From JAZKDW01 sp040387375 (lineage in GTDB: Bacteria > Pseudomonadota > Gammaproteobacteria > Burkholderiales > Burkholderiaceae_D), in contig JAZKDW010000011.1 of assembly GCA_040387375.1 (NCBI GenBank), forward strand, positions 1 to 64,000: a DNA stretch of 64,000 bases, given 5' to 3'. Below the pieces are notes generated by a model. It did no database searches and was not told the DNA's origin. It saw nothing but the letters and a program-made list of their open reading frames with translations. Position 1 is the first letter of the stretch, and every line of letters begins with the position of its first letter. The position numbers and the translations under genes were made by a program. This document shows positions 43,525 to 54,249 of this stretch, piece by piece.

Positions 43525-44160
43525 TCAGCTGCGCCTTAACGAAGGCGCATTGCGCAAGGTATCAAGATGCGCATCGATCAGCTTTTCCGCATCCTTGGCA
43601 AGGTCAAAACTGGCAGGCGAAAATAGCCAGTTCTTGATCAGCCCAATGACCATTGCATGGATGGCGATGGCGGCCAGGCGCGTGTCCAGATCCGGCGGCA
43701 ACTGTTTCATGGCAATCGCATTATCGAGTATGCGTTGCATGCGTTCGAGCCCTTGCACATAACACTCATGTTCGCGGATGCGGATCGGGTCGGCAGCATC
43801 GCCAAATTCACACTTCAGGAAAATAATATCCAGCACCTTGCGCGAATGCGGATTGGTGGCCGCTTGCTGCAGGAAAAATACCACGGTCTTGCGCAGCTGG
43901 CTCAGCGGATCGCTGACACCTTCACCGGCAGTCGCCTCGACCATCGCTTCCATCGGCAGGCGGATACGTTCGCACATCGCTTCGAAGACGTCGCTCTTGT
44001 TCTTGAAATGCCAATAAATCGCTCCGCGCGTGACATCGCTGGCGAGTGCGACGTCGGCCAGCGACGTGCGCGACACGCCTTTTTCGTAAAACACATCTTC
44101 TGCTGCATCGAGAATCCGGCTGCGGGTTTCGAGCGCGTCTTCCTTGGTGGATCTTGCCAT
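43525..44160 (-). CDS. AcrR-like TetR repressor of the second pump
   Basis: 211 residues. The N-terminal helix-turn-helix 'SLADVALASDVTRGAIYWHFKNKSDVFEAM' and a C-terminal domain of AcrR length are present ('MEAMVEATAGEGVSDPLSQLR'). ATG 44160 starts the usual 'MARSTKEDALETRSRILDAA'; an upstream frame is open but atypical. It is divergent from the acrA-like gene, with an operator of AcrR type between them, so it represses the pump and itself. Confidence 0.93.
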   Translation of the reverse strand: MARSTKEDALETRSRILDAAEDVFYEKGVSRTSLADVALASDVTRGAIYWHFKNKSDVFEAMCERIRLPMEAMVEATAGEGVSDPLSQLRKTVVFFLQQAATNPHSRKVLDIIFLKCEFGDAADPIRIREHECYVQGLERMQRILDNAIAMKQLPPDLDTRLAAIAIHAMVIGLIKNWLFSPASFDLAKDAEKLIDAHLDTLRNAPSLRRS

Positions 44161-44267
44161 ATGCTGTTCAAGCTCTGTTGATGAAACCGGAGGCCTTGCT
44201 TCCCAGGCCAATATTCAAACGGACGTTGCATTTATCGGATACTGCCGATTCATGCCCGGATTATACA

Positions 44268-44291
44268 TACATACATTCATGGATGTATGTA
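44268..44291. promoter_or_regulatory. AcrR-type operator of the second pump
   Basis: TACATACAT-TCATGG-ATGTATGTA is a nine-base perfect inverted repeat with a six-base spacer. From memory, the Escherichia coli AcrR site has the same arms and spacer length (spacer TTTGTGA-like). Flanking bases extend the dyad to a 36-base region with 13-base arms (ATTATACATACAT / ATGTATGTATAAT). It lies between the divergent repressor and pump genes. Confidence 0.87.
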
Positions 44292-44429
44292 TAATTCGTG
44301 CGGTAGATTTCTTCATAAACATTTTCATGTCCTGTTTGCAGCAGGGCAGTTCGTCCTTTTCCTGATTCAGCCTATGTCCGAACGCGGCCGCAAATCGGCT
44401 TGTTGTTCGATTACCGTGCGAGATTATTA

Positions 44430-45668
44430 ATGAGCCCCTTTTTTATGAGCCCCGTTTTTAAAAGTCCCATTCACCGATTCACGCGCATCACCACTTCCAT
44501 ATTGATACTGCTGGCGATTGCAGCCTGTGGAGATAAGAAAGCCGCGGCTCCGGCGCCGGGCGCTGGCATGCCGCCGCCTGAAGTTGCCGTCATTACCATA
44601 ACACCCAGAAGCCTGGCCTTGACGAGCGAATTGCCAGGCCGTCTGGAAGCCAGCCGGGTGGCGCAGGTCCGGGCGCGTGCCGCGGGCATTGTGCTCAAGC
44701 GCGTGTTCCGCGAAGGCAGCGATGTGAAGGCGGGCGATGTCTTGTTCCGTATCGATCCCGCCCCTTTCCGCGCCACCTATGAAAGCACGCAGGCGGTGGT
44801 CGCCAAGGCCGAGGCGAATCTGGCGCAAGCCAATCTGAAGGTGCAGCGCTACAAACCGCTGGTCGAGATGAATGCGATCAGCAAGCAGGAATACGACGAC
44901 GCGGTGACCGGACAGAAACAGGCCAGCGCCGATCTCGCCACCGCCAGGGCGACGCGCCAGACCGCCAGCCTGAACCTGGGTTACGCGACAGTCACCGCGC
45001 CGATCCCCGGCCGCATCGGCCGTGCGCAAGTGACTGAAGGCGCGCTGGTTGGCGCCGGCGAAGCAACGGCGCTGGCGACCATCCAGCAAATCGATCCGAT
45101 CTACGTGAATCTGACCCAGTCCAGTGCTGAAGTGCTGCGCCTGCAGCGCGCGCTGGCCAGCGGCCAGCTGACCAGCGCAGGCAAAGGCCAGGCCAAGGTG
45201 ACGCTGATCACCGAAGACGGCCAGCCCTATCCGCAGGCCGGCAAGCTGCTGTTCTCCGACCTCGCGGTTGACGAAAGCACGGGGGCTGTTTCCCTGCGCG
45301 CCGAATTCCCCAACCCCAACGGCCTGCTGTTGCCCGGCATGTATGTGCGCGCGCAGCTTGAACAAGCGGTGAACCAGCAAGCGATCACCGTGCCGCAGCA
45401 AGCGGTCATCCGTAATCCGGGTGGTGCGTCAGTGATGCTGGTAGGCGCCGACGGCAAAGTCACTTCACAGACGATCCAGGCCAATACCGCCCATGGCGAT
45501 ACCTGGGTGGTCAGCGAGGGATTGAAAGCCGGCGATCGGGTGATCGTCGAAGGCATGCAGAAAACCAGGCCCGGCGCGACCGTCAAGCCGGTCGACTGGA
45601 AAGGCCCTGTGAACGCTGCTGTGATTCCGGCCGCTGCCACGGCCACACAAAAACCACAGAGCAAATAA
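44430..45668 (+). CDS. AcrA-like RND membrane-fusion lipoprotein
   Basis: About 412 residues. The N-terminal segment ends in a lipobox (LAIAAC) so it is lipid-anchored. 'LTSELPGRLEASRVAQVRAR' and 'VFREGSDVKAGDVLFRIDPAPF' are the AcrA/MexA lipoyl-domain motifs, with the hairpin region 'YKPLVEMNAISKQEYDDAVT' following. A short run of alternative starts exists (44400 TTG, 44430 ATG, 44445 ATG). It is encoded 12 bases before the RND permease gene. The Pro/Ala-rich C-terminal tail is usual. Confidence 0.94.
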   Translation: MSPFFMSPVFKSPIHRFTRITTSILILLAIAACGDKKAAAPAPGAGMPPPEVAVITITPRSLALTSELPGRLEASRVAQVRARAAGIVLKRVFREGSDVKAGDVLFRIDPAPFRATYESTQAVVAKAEANLAQANLKVQRYKPLVEMNAISKQEYDDAVTGQKQASADLATARATRQTASLNLGYATVTAPIPGRIGRAQVTEGALVGAGEATALATIQQIDPIYVNLTQSSAEVLRLQRALASGQLTSAGKGQAKVTLITEDGQPYPQAGKLLFSDLAVDESTGAVSLRAEFPNPNGLLLPGMYVRAQLEQAVNQQAITVPQQAVIRNPGGASVMLVGADGKVTSQTIQANTAHGDTWVVSEGLKAGDRVIVEGMQKTRPGATVKPVDWKGPVNAAVIPAAATATQKPQSK

Positions 45669-45680
45669 GGGAGCGATCAG

Positions 45681-48600
45681 ATGGCAAAGTTTTTTATTGA
45701 TCGCCCGGTTTTTGCGTGGGTGATCGCCTTGTTTATCCTGCTGGCTGGCGCGCTGTCGATTACCAGCCTGCCGGTATCGCAATACCCGAGCATTGCGCCG
45801 CCGACGATTGTCCTGACGGCGGTCTATCCCGGCGCCTCCGCGCAAACCGTGGATGACAGTGTCACCAGCATGATCGAACAGGAAATGAACGGCGCGGAAG
45901 GATTGCAGTACGTCGAATCGCAGAGCCAGTCCAACGGACAGGTGCAGATTACCATCGCCTTCAAGCCCGGCACCAATGCCGACCTGGCGGCGGTCGATGT
46001 GCAGAACCGGCTCAAGCGGGTCGAGGCGCGGCTGCCGCAGGCGGTTACCCAACAGGGTGTGCAGGTGACCAAGTCGCGCAATAACTTCCTGATGTTTGCG
46101 ACGCTGTCGTCTACCGACGGACGGCTCGATCCGGTTGCCCTGGGCGACTACCTTTCGCGCAATGTGCTGAATGAACTGAAGCGTGTTCCCGGCGTCGGCC
46201 AGGCGCAATTGTTCGGCACCGAGCGGGCGATGCGGATCTGGATTGACCCTGACAAACTGGCGGGCCTGAAGCTCACTCCCGGCGATATTGCGACCGCGGT
46301 CAGGGCGCAGAATGCGCAAGTCGCCTCCGGCACGCTGGGCGATTTGCCGAATCCGAATTCACAGCAGATCACGGCCAGCGTGGTGGTGACTGGCCAGCTG
46401 ACGACGCCGGAAGAATTCGGCAAGATCGTCTTGCGCGCCAATGCGGATGGATCGGTGGTGCGCCTGAGCGACGTCGCCCGCATCGAGATCGGCGGCCAGG
46501 CTTATGGGACATCGGCCCGCATCGACGGCAAGCCGACCTCCGCCGTCGGCATCCAGCTGTCCCCGACCGCCAATGCGTTAGGCACCGCCACCGCGGTGCG
46601 CGCCAAGTTTGAAGAACTGTCCAAGTTTTTCCCGCCTGGCGTCAAGTATGAAATCCCTTACGACACCTCGAAGTTCGTGCAGATTTCGATCGAGGAAGTG
46701 GTCAAGACCCTGCTCGAAGCGGTGGTGCTGGTGTTCCTGGTGATGTTCCTGTTCCTGCAGAATATCCGCTACACCCTGATCCCCGCGATCGTGGTGCCGG
46801 TGGCGCTGATGGGTACGCTGGCGACGATGATGCTGTTCGGTTTCTCGATCAACGTGCTGACCATGTTCGGCATGGTGCTGTCGGTCGGCATCCTGGTCGA
46901 CGATGCGATCGTGGTGGTGGAAAACGTCGAACGCATCATGAGCGAGGAAGGTCTGTCGCCGCGCGACGCAACCCGCAAGGCGATGGGCCAGATCACCGGC
47001 GCAATCGTCGGCATGACCGTGGTGCTGATCGCGGTGTTCATCCCGATGGCATTCTTCGGCGGCGCGGTCGGCGCGATCTATCGTCAGTTTTCGATGTCGA
47101 TGGTGGCGTCGATCCTGTTCTCGGCTTTCCTGGCGATGACACTGACACCGGCGCTGTGCGCCACATTGCTCAAGCCGGTGCAACCGGGTCATCACGAGAA
47201 GAAAGGTTTCTTCGGCTGGTTCAACCGCAAGTTTGCCCTGACCTCGCGCAACTACGAAGGTTTTGTCGCCCGCATGTTGCGCCAGACCGGACGCTACATG
47301 CTGGTGTACGGCCTGATCATCGTTGTGGTTGGCCTGCTGTATGTGCGCCTGCCGTCGTCTTTCCTGCCGATGGAAGACCAGGGCTTCCTGGTGACCAACA
47401 TCCAGTTGCCGCCGGGCGCAAGCGCCAACCGCACGCTGGAGGTGATCAAGCAGGTCGAGGATTATTATCTGAAGCAGCCTGCGGTGGAACACGTGGTGGC
47501 AGTGTCAGGCTTCAGCTTTTCGGGCAATGGCCAGAACGCCGGTCTTGCATTCGTGCCCCTGAAAGACTGGAGCGTGCGCGGCCCGGGCGAATCTGCCAGC
47601 GACATCGCCGGCAAGGCCTTCGGCGCGTTTTCCCAGATTCGCGATGCGATCGTGTTCCCGGTCAATCCGCCGCCGATTCCGGAGTTGGGCAACGCGACCG
47701 GCTTCACGTTCCGGCTGCAGGACCGCGGCGGCCTGGGCCATGACGCACTAATCGCCGCCCGCGATCAGCTGCTGGGCCTGGCCGGCAAAAGTCCGTTGCT
47801 CGCAGGCGTGCGTCCGGAAGGACTGGAGGATACGCCGCAGCTGCAACTCGACATCGATCGCGACAAGGCCAGCGCCCTGGGCGTCTCGTTTTCCGACATC
47901 AGCAGCACGCTGTCAGCCTCGCTCGGTTCTGCGTACCTGAATGACTTCTCGAACCAGGGCCGGCAGCAGCGGGTGATCCTGCAGGCCGAGGCAAAGCAGC
48001 GTTTGCAGCCGGCAGACCTGGCCCGCATCCATGTGCGCAGCGCCAAGGGAACGATGGTGCCGTTCTCGGCGTTTTCCAGCTCGCGCTGGATGGTCGGTCC
48101 GGTGCAGCTGATCCGTTACAACGGTTATCCGGCGGTAAAAATTTCCGGCGGCGCCGCGCCCGGCGCCAGCACCGGCGATGCCTTGAACGAGATGGAAAAG
48201 CTGACCGCGCAACTGCCGCCCGGTTTCGGCTTCGAATGGACTGGCCAGTCGCTGGAAGAAAAGACCTCCGGTTCGCAAGCGCCGGCGCTGTATGCATTGT
48301 CCTTGCTGGCGGTGTTCCTGGTGCTGGCGGCACTGTACGAAAGCACCACCATCCCGGTCGCCGTGATGCTGGTGGTGCCGCTCGGTATCCTGGGTGCGCT
48401 GCTTGGCGCCACGATGCGCGGCATGCCCAACGATGTGTACTTCAAGGTCGGCATGATTGCGATCATCGGACTGTCGTCTAAAAACGCGATTCTGATCATC
48501 GAGTTTGCGAAGGACTTGCAGGCGCAGGGCATGAGCCTGGTCGACGCGACGCTGCAGGCGATCCGCCTGCGCTTCCGGCCGATCCTGATGACCTCGCTTG

Positions 48601-48830
48601 CGTTCATCCTCGGCGTGCTGCCGCTGGTGATCGCCAATGGCGCCGGCTCGGCCAGCCAGCGTGCGATCGGTACCGGCGTGATGGGCGGCATGATTACCGC
48701 CACCCTGCTCGCCGTATTCCTGGTGCCGGTGTTTTTTGTCGTGGTGCGCACAATGTTCAAGGGCAGCGAGCGCCAGCGCAAAATGTACGCCGCCCATCTG
48801 AAAGAAAACGTGGAGGACCAGCATGTTTAA
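45681..48830 (+). CDS. AcrB-like RND multidrug efflux permease
   Basis: 1049 residues, typical of AcrB/MexB. It opens 'MAKFFIDRPVFAWVIALFIL' and includes the proton-relay residues in 'LSVGILVDDAIVVVENVERI', the PN1-PN2 and DN-DC porter and docking regions, and 'GLSSKNAILIIEFAKDLQAQG' with a Lys-like key residue in the second half. It is closer to AcrB/MexB than the 37488 permease. It should form a trimer with the fusion protein and OprM-type channel encoded on either side. Confidence 0.97.
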   Translation: MAKFFIDRPVFAWVIALFILLAGALSITSLPVSQYPSIAPPTIVLTAVYPGASAQTVDDSVTSMIEQEMNGAEGLQYVESQSQSNGQVQITIAFKPGTNADLAAVDVQNRLKRVEARLPQAVTQQGVQVTKSRNNFLMFATLSSTDGRLDPVALGDYLSRNVLNELKRVPGVGQAQLFGTERAMRIWIDPDKLAGLKLTPGDIATAVRAQNAQVASGTLGDLPNPNSQQITASVVVTGQLTTPEEFGKIVLRANADGSVVRLSDVARIEIGGQAYGTSARIDGKPTSAVGIQLSPTANALGTATAVRAKFEELSKFFPPGVKYEIPYDTSKFVQISIEEVVKTLLEAVVLVFLVMFLFLQNIRYTLIPAIVVPVALMGTLATMMLFGFSINVLTMFGMVLSVGILVDDAIVVVENVERIMSEEGLSPRDATRKAMGQITGAIVGMTVVLIAVFIPMAFFGGAVGAIYRQFSMSMVASILFSAFLAMTLTPALCATLLKPVQPGHHEKKGFFGWFNRKFALTSRNYEGFVARMLRQTGRYMLVYGLIIVVVGLLYVRLPSSFLPMEDQGFLVTNIQLPPGASANRTLEVIKQVEDYYLKQPAVEHVVAVSGFSFSGNGQNAGLAFVPLKDWSVRGPGESASDIAGKAFGAFSQIRDAIVFPVNPPPIPELGNATGFTFRLQDRGGLGHDALIAARDQLLGLAGKSPLLAGVRPEGLEDTPQLQLDIDRDKASALGVSFSDISSTLSASLGSAYLNDFSNQGRQQRVILQAEAKQRLQPADLARIHVRSAKGTMVPFSAFSSSRWMVGPVQLIRYNGYPAVKISGGAAPGASTGDALNEMEKLTAQLPPGFGFEWTGQSLEEKTSGSQAPALYALSLLAVFLVLAALYESTTIPVAVMLVVPLGILGALLGATMRGMPNDVYFKVGMIAIIGLSSKNAILIIEFAKDLQAQGMSLVDATLQAIRLRFRPILMTSLAFILGVLPLVIANGAGSASQRAIGTGVMGGMITATLLAVFLVPVFFVVVRTMFKGSERQRKMYAAHLKENVEDQHV

Positions 48831-50253
48831 ATTTTTTCCCCGCCAAATGAGTGTGGCGCTGCTGGCGGCCGGCGTGCTGTCAGGCTGCTCGCTGACGCCG
48901 CAATTCGTCCGCCCCGACGCGCCGGTGGCCTCCGCTTATCCGGCGGCCGCCGGTGGCCAGAGCGCACTCGAGGCAAGCGCGCTGGGCTGGCGCCAGTTCT
49001 TTCCGGATCAGCGGCTGCAGGGCCTGATTGCCGCCGCGCTGGACAACAACCGTGACTTGCGTATTGCCGCGTCGCGCATCGGCGAGGCGCGCGCGCTGTA
49101 CAACATACAGTCGGCCGACCTGCTGCCGACCGTCAACGGCATTGCCGGCGCTTCCCGCGCACGCACGGCCGAATCACAGTCGCCGACCGGCCGCGGCATC
49201 ATCAGCAACAACTACCAGGTCGGTCTCAGCCTGGCGTCATTCGAGTTGGATTTTTTCGGCCGGGTACGCAGTCTCAATGATGCCGCGCTGAGCCAGTACC
49301 TGGCGACCGCGGAAGCACGCCAGGCCGTACAGATCAGCCTGGTCGCGGAGGTGGCGAAAGCCTATCTGGCGGAGCGTTCTTTTGCCGAACAGCAGGTGAT
49401 CGCGCAGCAGACGCTGGAAGGACGGCAGACCGCCTACGGCCTGGCGCAGAAACGTTTTGAAGTCGGCGCCTCGTCGGCACTCGATCTGCGCCTGAACGAA
49501 ACGCTGGTGCAGTCGGCGCGCGTGTCCACCCTGACGCTGACACGCCAGCGCGCGCAGGCGGAAAATGCATTGACCTTGCTGGTCGGTGCGCCGCTGGTTA
49601 ACCTGCCGCCGGCGCCGACCTTGTCGGAGCAGAATATCGTCACCGACATTCCAGCGGGCCTGCCGTCCGACCTGCTTACGCGCCGGCCAGACATTCGCGC
49701 CGCGGAGCTGAGGCTGAAGGCAACGAACGCCAATATCGGCGCGGCGCGCGCCGCATTCTTTCCACGCATCTCGCTGACCGCCGGCTTCGGCACTGCCAGC
49801 AATGCCTTGTCCGGCCTGTTTGACGCCGGTTCGCTGACATGGTCGTTCGGACCGCAACTGCTGCTGCCGATTTTTGACGCGGGCCGCAACAAGAACAATC
49901 TGAACCTGGCAGAAGTGCGCAAGGAGATTGCGGTCAGCGATTATGAAAGAACGATACAGGTGGCGTTCCGTGAAGTCGCCGATGCGCTGGTGGCGCGCGG
50001 ATCGCTGGCGGAACAGGTTGACGCGCAACGGCTGGTGCTGGAAGCACAGGCCGAACGTTTCAAGCTGGCTGACCTCCGTTTCCGCAATGGCGTGTCGAGT
50101 TCGCTTGAGGTGCTGGATGCGCAGCGGGAATTGTTCACCGCTCAGCAGTCATTGATCCAGACACGACTGCTGCGGCTGACCAATGCCATCGATCTGTACC
50201 GGTCGCTGGGCGGCGGGTTGAATGAAACGACGGCTACGGCAGCGGTGAAATAA
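48823..50253 (+). CDS. OprM/NodT-family outer-membrane efflux lipoprotein
   Basis: 476 residues. 'LLAAGVLSGCSLTPQFVRPD' ends in a lipobox, and 'YPAAAGGQSALEASALGWRQFF' with 'RDLRIAASRIGEARALYNIQ' are typical of NodT-type efflux channels. Its start overlaps the acrB-like gene by eight bases. With the fusion protein and permease it makes a self-contained tripartite pump. A dispersed repeat lies immediately downstream. Confidence 0.95.
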   Translation: MFKFFPRQMSVALLAAGVLSGCSLTPQFVRPDAPVASAYPAAAGGQSALEASALGWRQFFPDQRLQGLIAAALDNNRDLRIAASRIGEARALYNIQSADLLPTVNGIAGASRARTAESQSPTGRGIISNNYQVGLSLASFELDFFGRVRSLNDAALSQYLATAEARQAVQISLVAEVAKAYLAERSFAEQQVIAQQTLEGRQTAYGLAQKRFEVGASSALDLRLNETLVQSARVSTLTLTRQRAQAENALTLLVGAPLVNLPPAPTLSEQNIVTDIPAGLPSDLLTRRPDIRAAELRLKATNANIGAARAAFFPRISLTAGFGTASNALSGLFDAGSLTWSFGPQLLLPIFDAGRNKNNLNLAEVRKEIAVSDYERTIQVAFREVADALVARGSLAEQVDAQRLVLEAQAERFKLADLRFRNGVSSSLEVLDAQRELFTAQQSLIQTRLLRLTNAIDLYRSLGGGLNETTATAAVK

Positions 50254-50254
50254 T

Positions 50255-50388
50255 CTGGCGGGATTTGTATGGAGACGTCTTGATGCGAGGTCACTCTGGA
50301 TTCCCGCATGCGCGGGAATGACGGTAGTAATTGGCACGACATCCACTCTTACCACCGTCATTCCCGCGCAGGCGGGAATCCATAACCC
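50255..50388. repeat. 134-base intergenic inverted-repeat element, copy 2
   Basis: Second copy of the 18108-18241 element. The core 50297-50382 has arms of 34 bases that are nearly perfect reverse complements. Each arm holds a hairpin: ATTCCCGC-ATGC-GCGGGAAT and ATTCCCGC-GCAG-GCGGGAAT. It lies between the convergent oprM-like and waaA genes. Its right hairpin differs from copy 1 by changes that preserve pairing. Confidence 0.87.
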
Positions 50389-50406
50389 GCTCGCGTTTAT
50401 GACACC

Positions 50407-51705
50407 CTACGAAACCGCGTTCGGCGCCTCTGTAATCATCGGCTGCAGCATTGCCATCGTACGCAAGGTGGCCCCCCTATGCTGCCGCGCAAACGCCGAC
50501 GCATTGACGCCCATCACCTCGCGTTCATCCTTGTTGCGCAACAGGCGCCCGGCCTGCTCCAGCATCACCGCTGCATCCTCCACACGCAAGGCCGCGCCCG
50601 CGGCAATCGCGTCTTCGCTCACGTCGCTAAAATTGAAAGTGTGCGGACCGATCAGCACCGGCTTGCCCAACGCGCAGGCTTCGATCAGGTTTTGTCCGCC
50701 CAGAGGCAGCAGGCTGCCGCCGATAAAGGCGATATCGCAGGCGGCGTAATAAGCGAACATTTCACCCATCGAATCGCCCAGCAGGATGCGTGTATTGGCC
50801 GCCATGCCGCCGCCATCGAGCGCCGAGCGGCGGCACATCGGCACACCCCTGGACGCAATCAGCCGCGCCACATCGTCAAAACGTTGCGGATGGCGCGGCA
50901 CGATGATGATCAAGGCATCCTGCCACTGCGCCGACTGCAGCGCATCGAGGATCAACACCTCTTCACCCTCACGCGTGCTGGCGCACAACAGCACGGGACG
51001 CGAACCGGTCTTCGCGCGCAGCGCCGCGCCCTTGATCAGCGCGGCCGGCGGTGGCGTGACGTCGAACTTGATGCTGCCGGTGACCGCGACATGACGCGCG
51101 CCGAGCTGGCGCAGCCGCGCGGCATCGGTTTCGGTCTGCGCCGCGATCGCGGTGATGCCGTGTGCCGCCTCTTCCATCAGGCCGGACAGGCGCCGGGCCT
51201 TGGCGAGCGAACGTTCCGACAGGCGCGCGTTGACCAGCGCTACCGGAATCTGGTGCCTGACACATTGCGCAATCAGGTTCGGCCACACTTCGGTTTCCAT
51301 CAGCACGCAGATGCGCGGCGCAAAATGGCGGAGGAAACGCGCCGCCATCCAGCCGGTGTCATACGGCAGATAACATTGCAGCACGCGCGGCGACGCGGCG
51401 CCAAACATGTCCTTGCCAGTGGCCCGTCCGGTCGGGGTCATGTGTGTCAGCAGGATCGTGTAGTCCGGATAAGCGCTCAGCAACGCGTCGATCAGCGGTT
51501 CGGCGGCACGCGTCTCGCCCACCGATACCGCGTGAATCCAGAGCGCCTTCTGCCGTGCGCGGTCGAACGGCACACCCTTGTAGAAACCAAGCCGTTCAGC
51601 CCAGTGTTGCCGGTAACCCGGCTCCTTGCGGCCACGCCACCAGAGCCGTGCCAATACCAGCGGTAATGCGAGCCACCACGCGGCAGAATAAAGAAGGCGC
51701 ATCAT
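50407..51705 (-). CDS. waaA: 3-deoxy-D-manno-octulosonic acid (Kdo) transferase
   Basis: 432 residues. A short N-terminal membrane anchor ('LLYSAAWWLALPLVLARLWW') precedes a GT-B glycosyltransferase of family GT30, with the catalytic Glu region 'LWIHAVSVGETRAAEPLI' and the C-terminal nucleotide-sugar site. It adds Kdo to lipid A precursors. It overlaps waaC by four bases and is the last gene of a pgm-waaC-waaA operon. Usually this gene follows tolC directly in related genomes; here a pump cassette intervenes. Confidence 0.95.
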   Translation of the reverse strand: MMRLLYSAAWWLALPLVLARLWWRGRKEPGYRQHWAERLGFYKGVPFDRARQKALWIHAVSVGETRAAEPLIDALLSAYPDYTILLTHMTPTGRATGKDMFGAASPRVLQCYLPYDTGWMAARFLRHFAPRICVLMETEVWPNLIAQCVRHQIPVALVNARLSERSLAKARRLSGLMEEAAHGITAIAAQTETDAARLRQLGARHVAVTGSIKFDVTPPPAALIKGAALRAKTGSRPVLLCASTREGEEVLILDALQSAQWQDALIIIVPRHPQRFDDVARLIASRGVPMCRRSALDGGGMAANTRILLGDSMGEMFAYYAACDIAFIGGSLLPLGGQNLIEACALGKPVLIGPHTFNFSDVSEDAIAAGAALRVEDAAVMLEQAGRLLRNKDEREVMGVNASAFARQHRGATLRTMAMLQPMITEAPNAVS

Positions 51706-52718
51706 CCCGCCTTGTCCGCAAAATGTTTCGATTCATCCGCCGGCCCCAGCAAACGCCCGATCGCGGCTTCGACTTCGGCTACCCCGGGCGGCTGGCCCTG
51801 GTCGCCCAGATTGATGATATTGGAGGACCAGTTCCCCTCGGTTTTCCAGCGCGGCGAATCGCAGTACAGCTCGATGGTCGGCCGCTCATAAGCGGCGGCG
51901 ATGTGCGTCAGTCCGGTATCCACGCCGATCGCCAGCACTGCCCGCTGCGCCAGGATGACGGCGTCCATCATCGGCAGCTTCGGCAGTACCCGCGCATTCG
52001 GCATCTGCGCGGCAAGCTGTTGTGCGGCCTGGTGTTCCGCCGCGCTTCCCCATGGCAGCAACACCGGCAATCCGTATCCATTCAGTACACGTGCGGTCTG
52101 CACCCAGTTGGCCTCGCTCCAGCGTTTGGCGTCGCGCGCGGTGCCATGGAAAAAAACCGCATAGGGCCCGGATGGCAGCCATGCGGCATGGGCTCCATCC
52201 GGCGCCTGCAAATTGAAGTTTGCGGGAGTGCCGACGGTATAACCCAGCGCGGCGCCCGCCACCAGGCGCCCGCGCAGCACGGCATGGGTACGGGTGTCGA
52301 CCGGCACGCTCAGCGTATGGAAAACACGCGACACCGCTTCATAGCCGGAACCCTCGGTCCCGTTCGCCAGCCCGATGCGTCTGCCACCCGGCGCCAGACG
52401 CGCCATGCCCATCACAGCGCCGGTTTTCAGCAAACCCTGGGTGTCGAACACAAGATCATAGGATTCGCGCCGCAACTCGCGGTAGAACGCCTTCATTTCG
52501 GCCCGGGTACGGGCCGACAGCAGGCTTTTGCGCCAGCGCCGCAATGCGAATGGAATCACATGGCGCACTTCGCCGTTGAGCCGCACCAGGCTGGTGTACG
52601 CCTCTTCCACCACCCAATCGATATTCGCTTGCGGATAATGCGCGCGGATATCGGCCACCATCGGCATGTTATGCACCACATCGCCCAGCGACGATACACG
52701 CACGATCAGGATGTTCAA
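51702..52718 (-). CDS. waaC: Lipopolysaccharide heptosyltransferase I
   Basis: 338 residues of family GT9. The opening 'MNILIVRVSSLGDVVHNMPMV' is the WaaC hallmark, and 'AIGVDTGLTHIAAAYERPTIELY' is the conserved donor-binding region. It adds the first L-glycero-D-manno-heptose to Kdo. It lies between the phosphomutase and waaA genes on the minus strand, consistent with an inner-core operon. Confidence 0.95.
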   Translation of the reverse strand: MNILIVRVSSLGDVVHNMPMVADIRAHYPQANIDWVVEEAYTSLVRLNGEVRHVIPFALRRWRKSLLSARTRAEMKAFYRELRRESYDLVFDTQGLLKTGAVMGMARLAPGGRRIGLANGTEGSGYEAVSRVFHTLSVPVDTRTHAVLRGRLVAGAALGYTVGTPANFNLQAPDGAHAAWLPSGPYAVFFHGTARDAKRWSEANWVQTARVLNGYGLPVLLPWGSAAEHQAAQQLAAQMPNARVLPKLPMMDAVILAQRAVLAIGVDTGLTHIAAAYERPTIELYCDSPRWKTEGNWSSNIINLGDQGQPPGVAEVEAAIGRLLGPADESKHFADKAG

Positions 52719-52757
52719 GTCAGATCCGGTTCTGTGCAGCGACGGCAGGCACGTGCA

Positions 52758-54134
<1,377 letters not shown>

Positions 54135-54249
54135 GGATTTTGAGTAATAGTCGGAAGTGGTGGAGAGCGTAGCCCATCTGGCGCAGGAACAGGAATGGCC
54201 ACAATATAACGTGTGGCGGGCAAAATCGGAAATTCCGGGATTCCAGGCA

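Noticed and set aside
43531..43548. Hairpin GCGCCTT-AACG-AAGGCGC between cupin and TetR genes
   Set aside because: It lies inside the TetR coding end and has no T run on either side, so it was not listed as a terminator.
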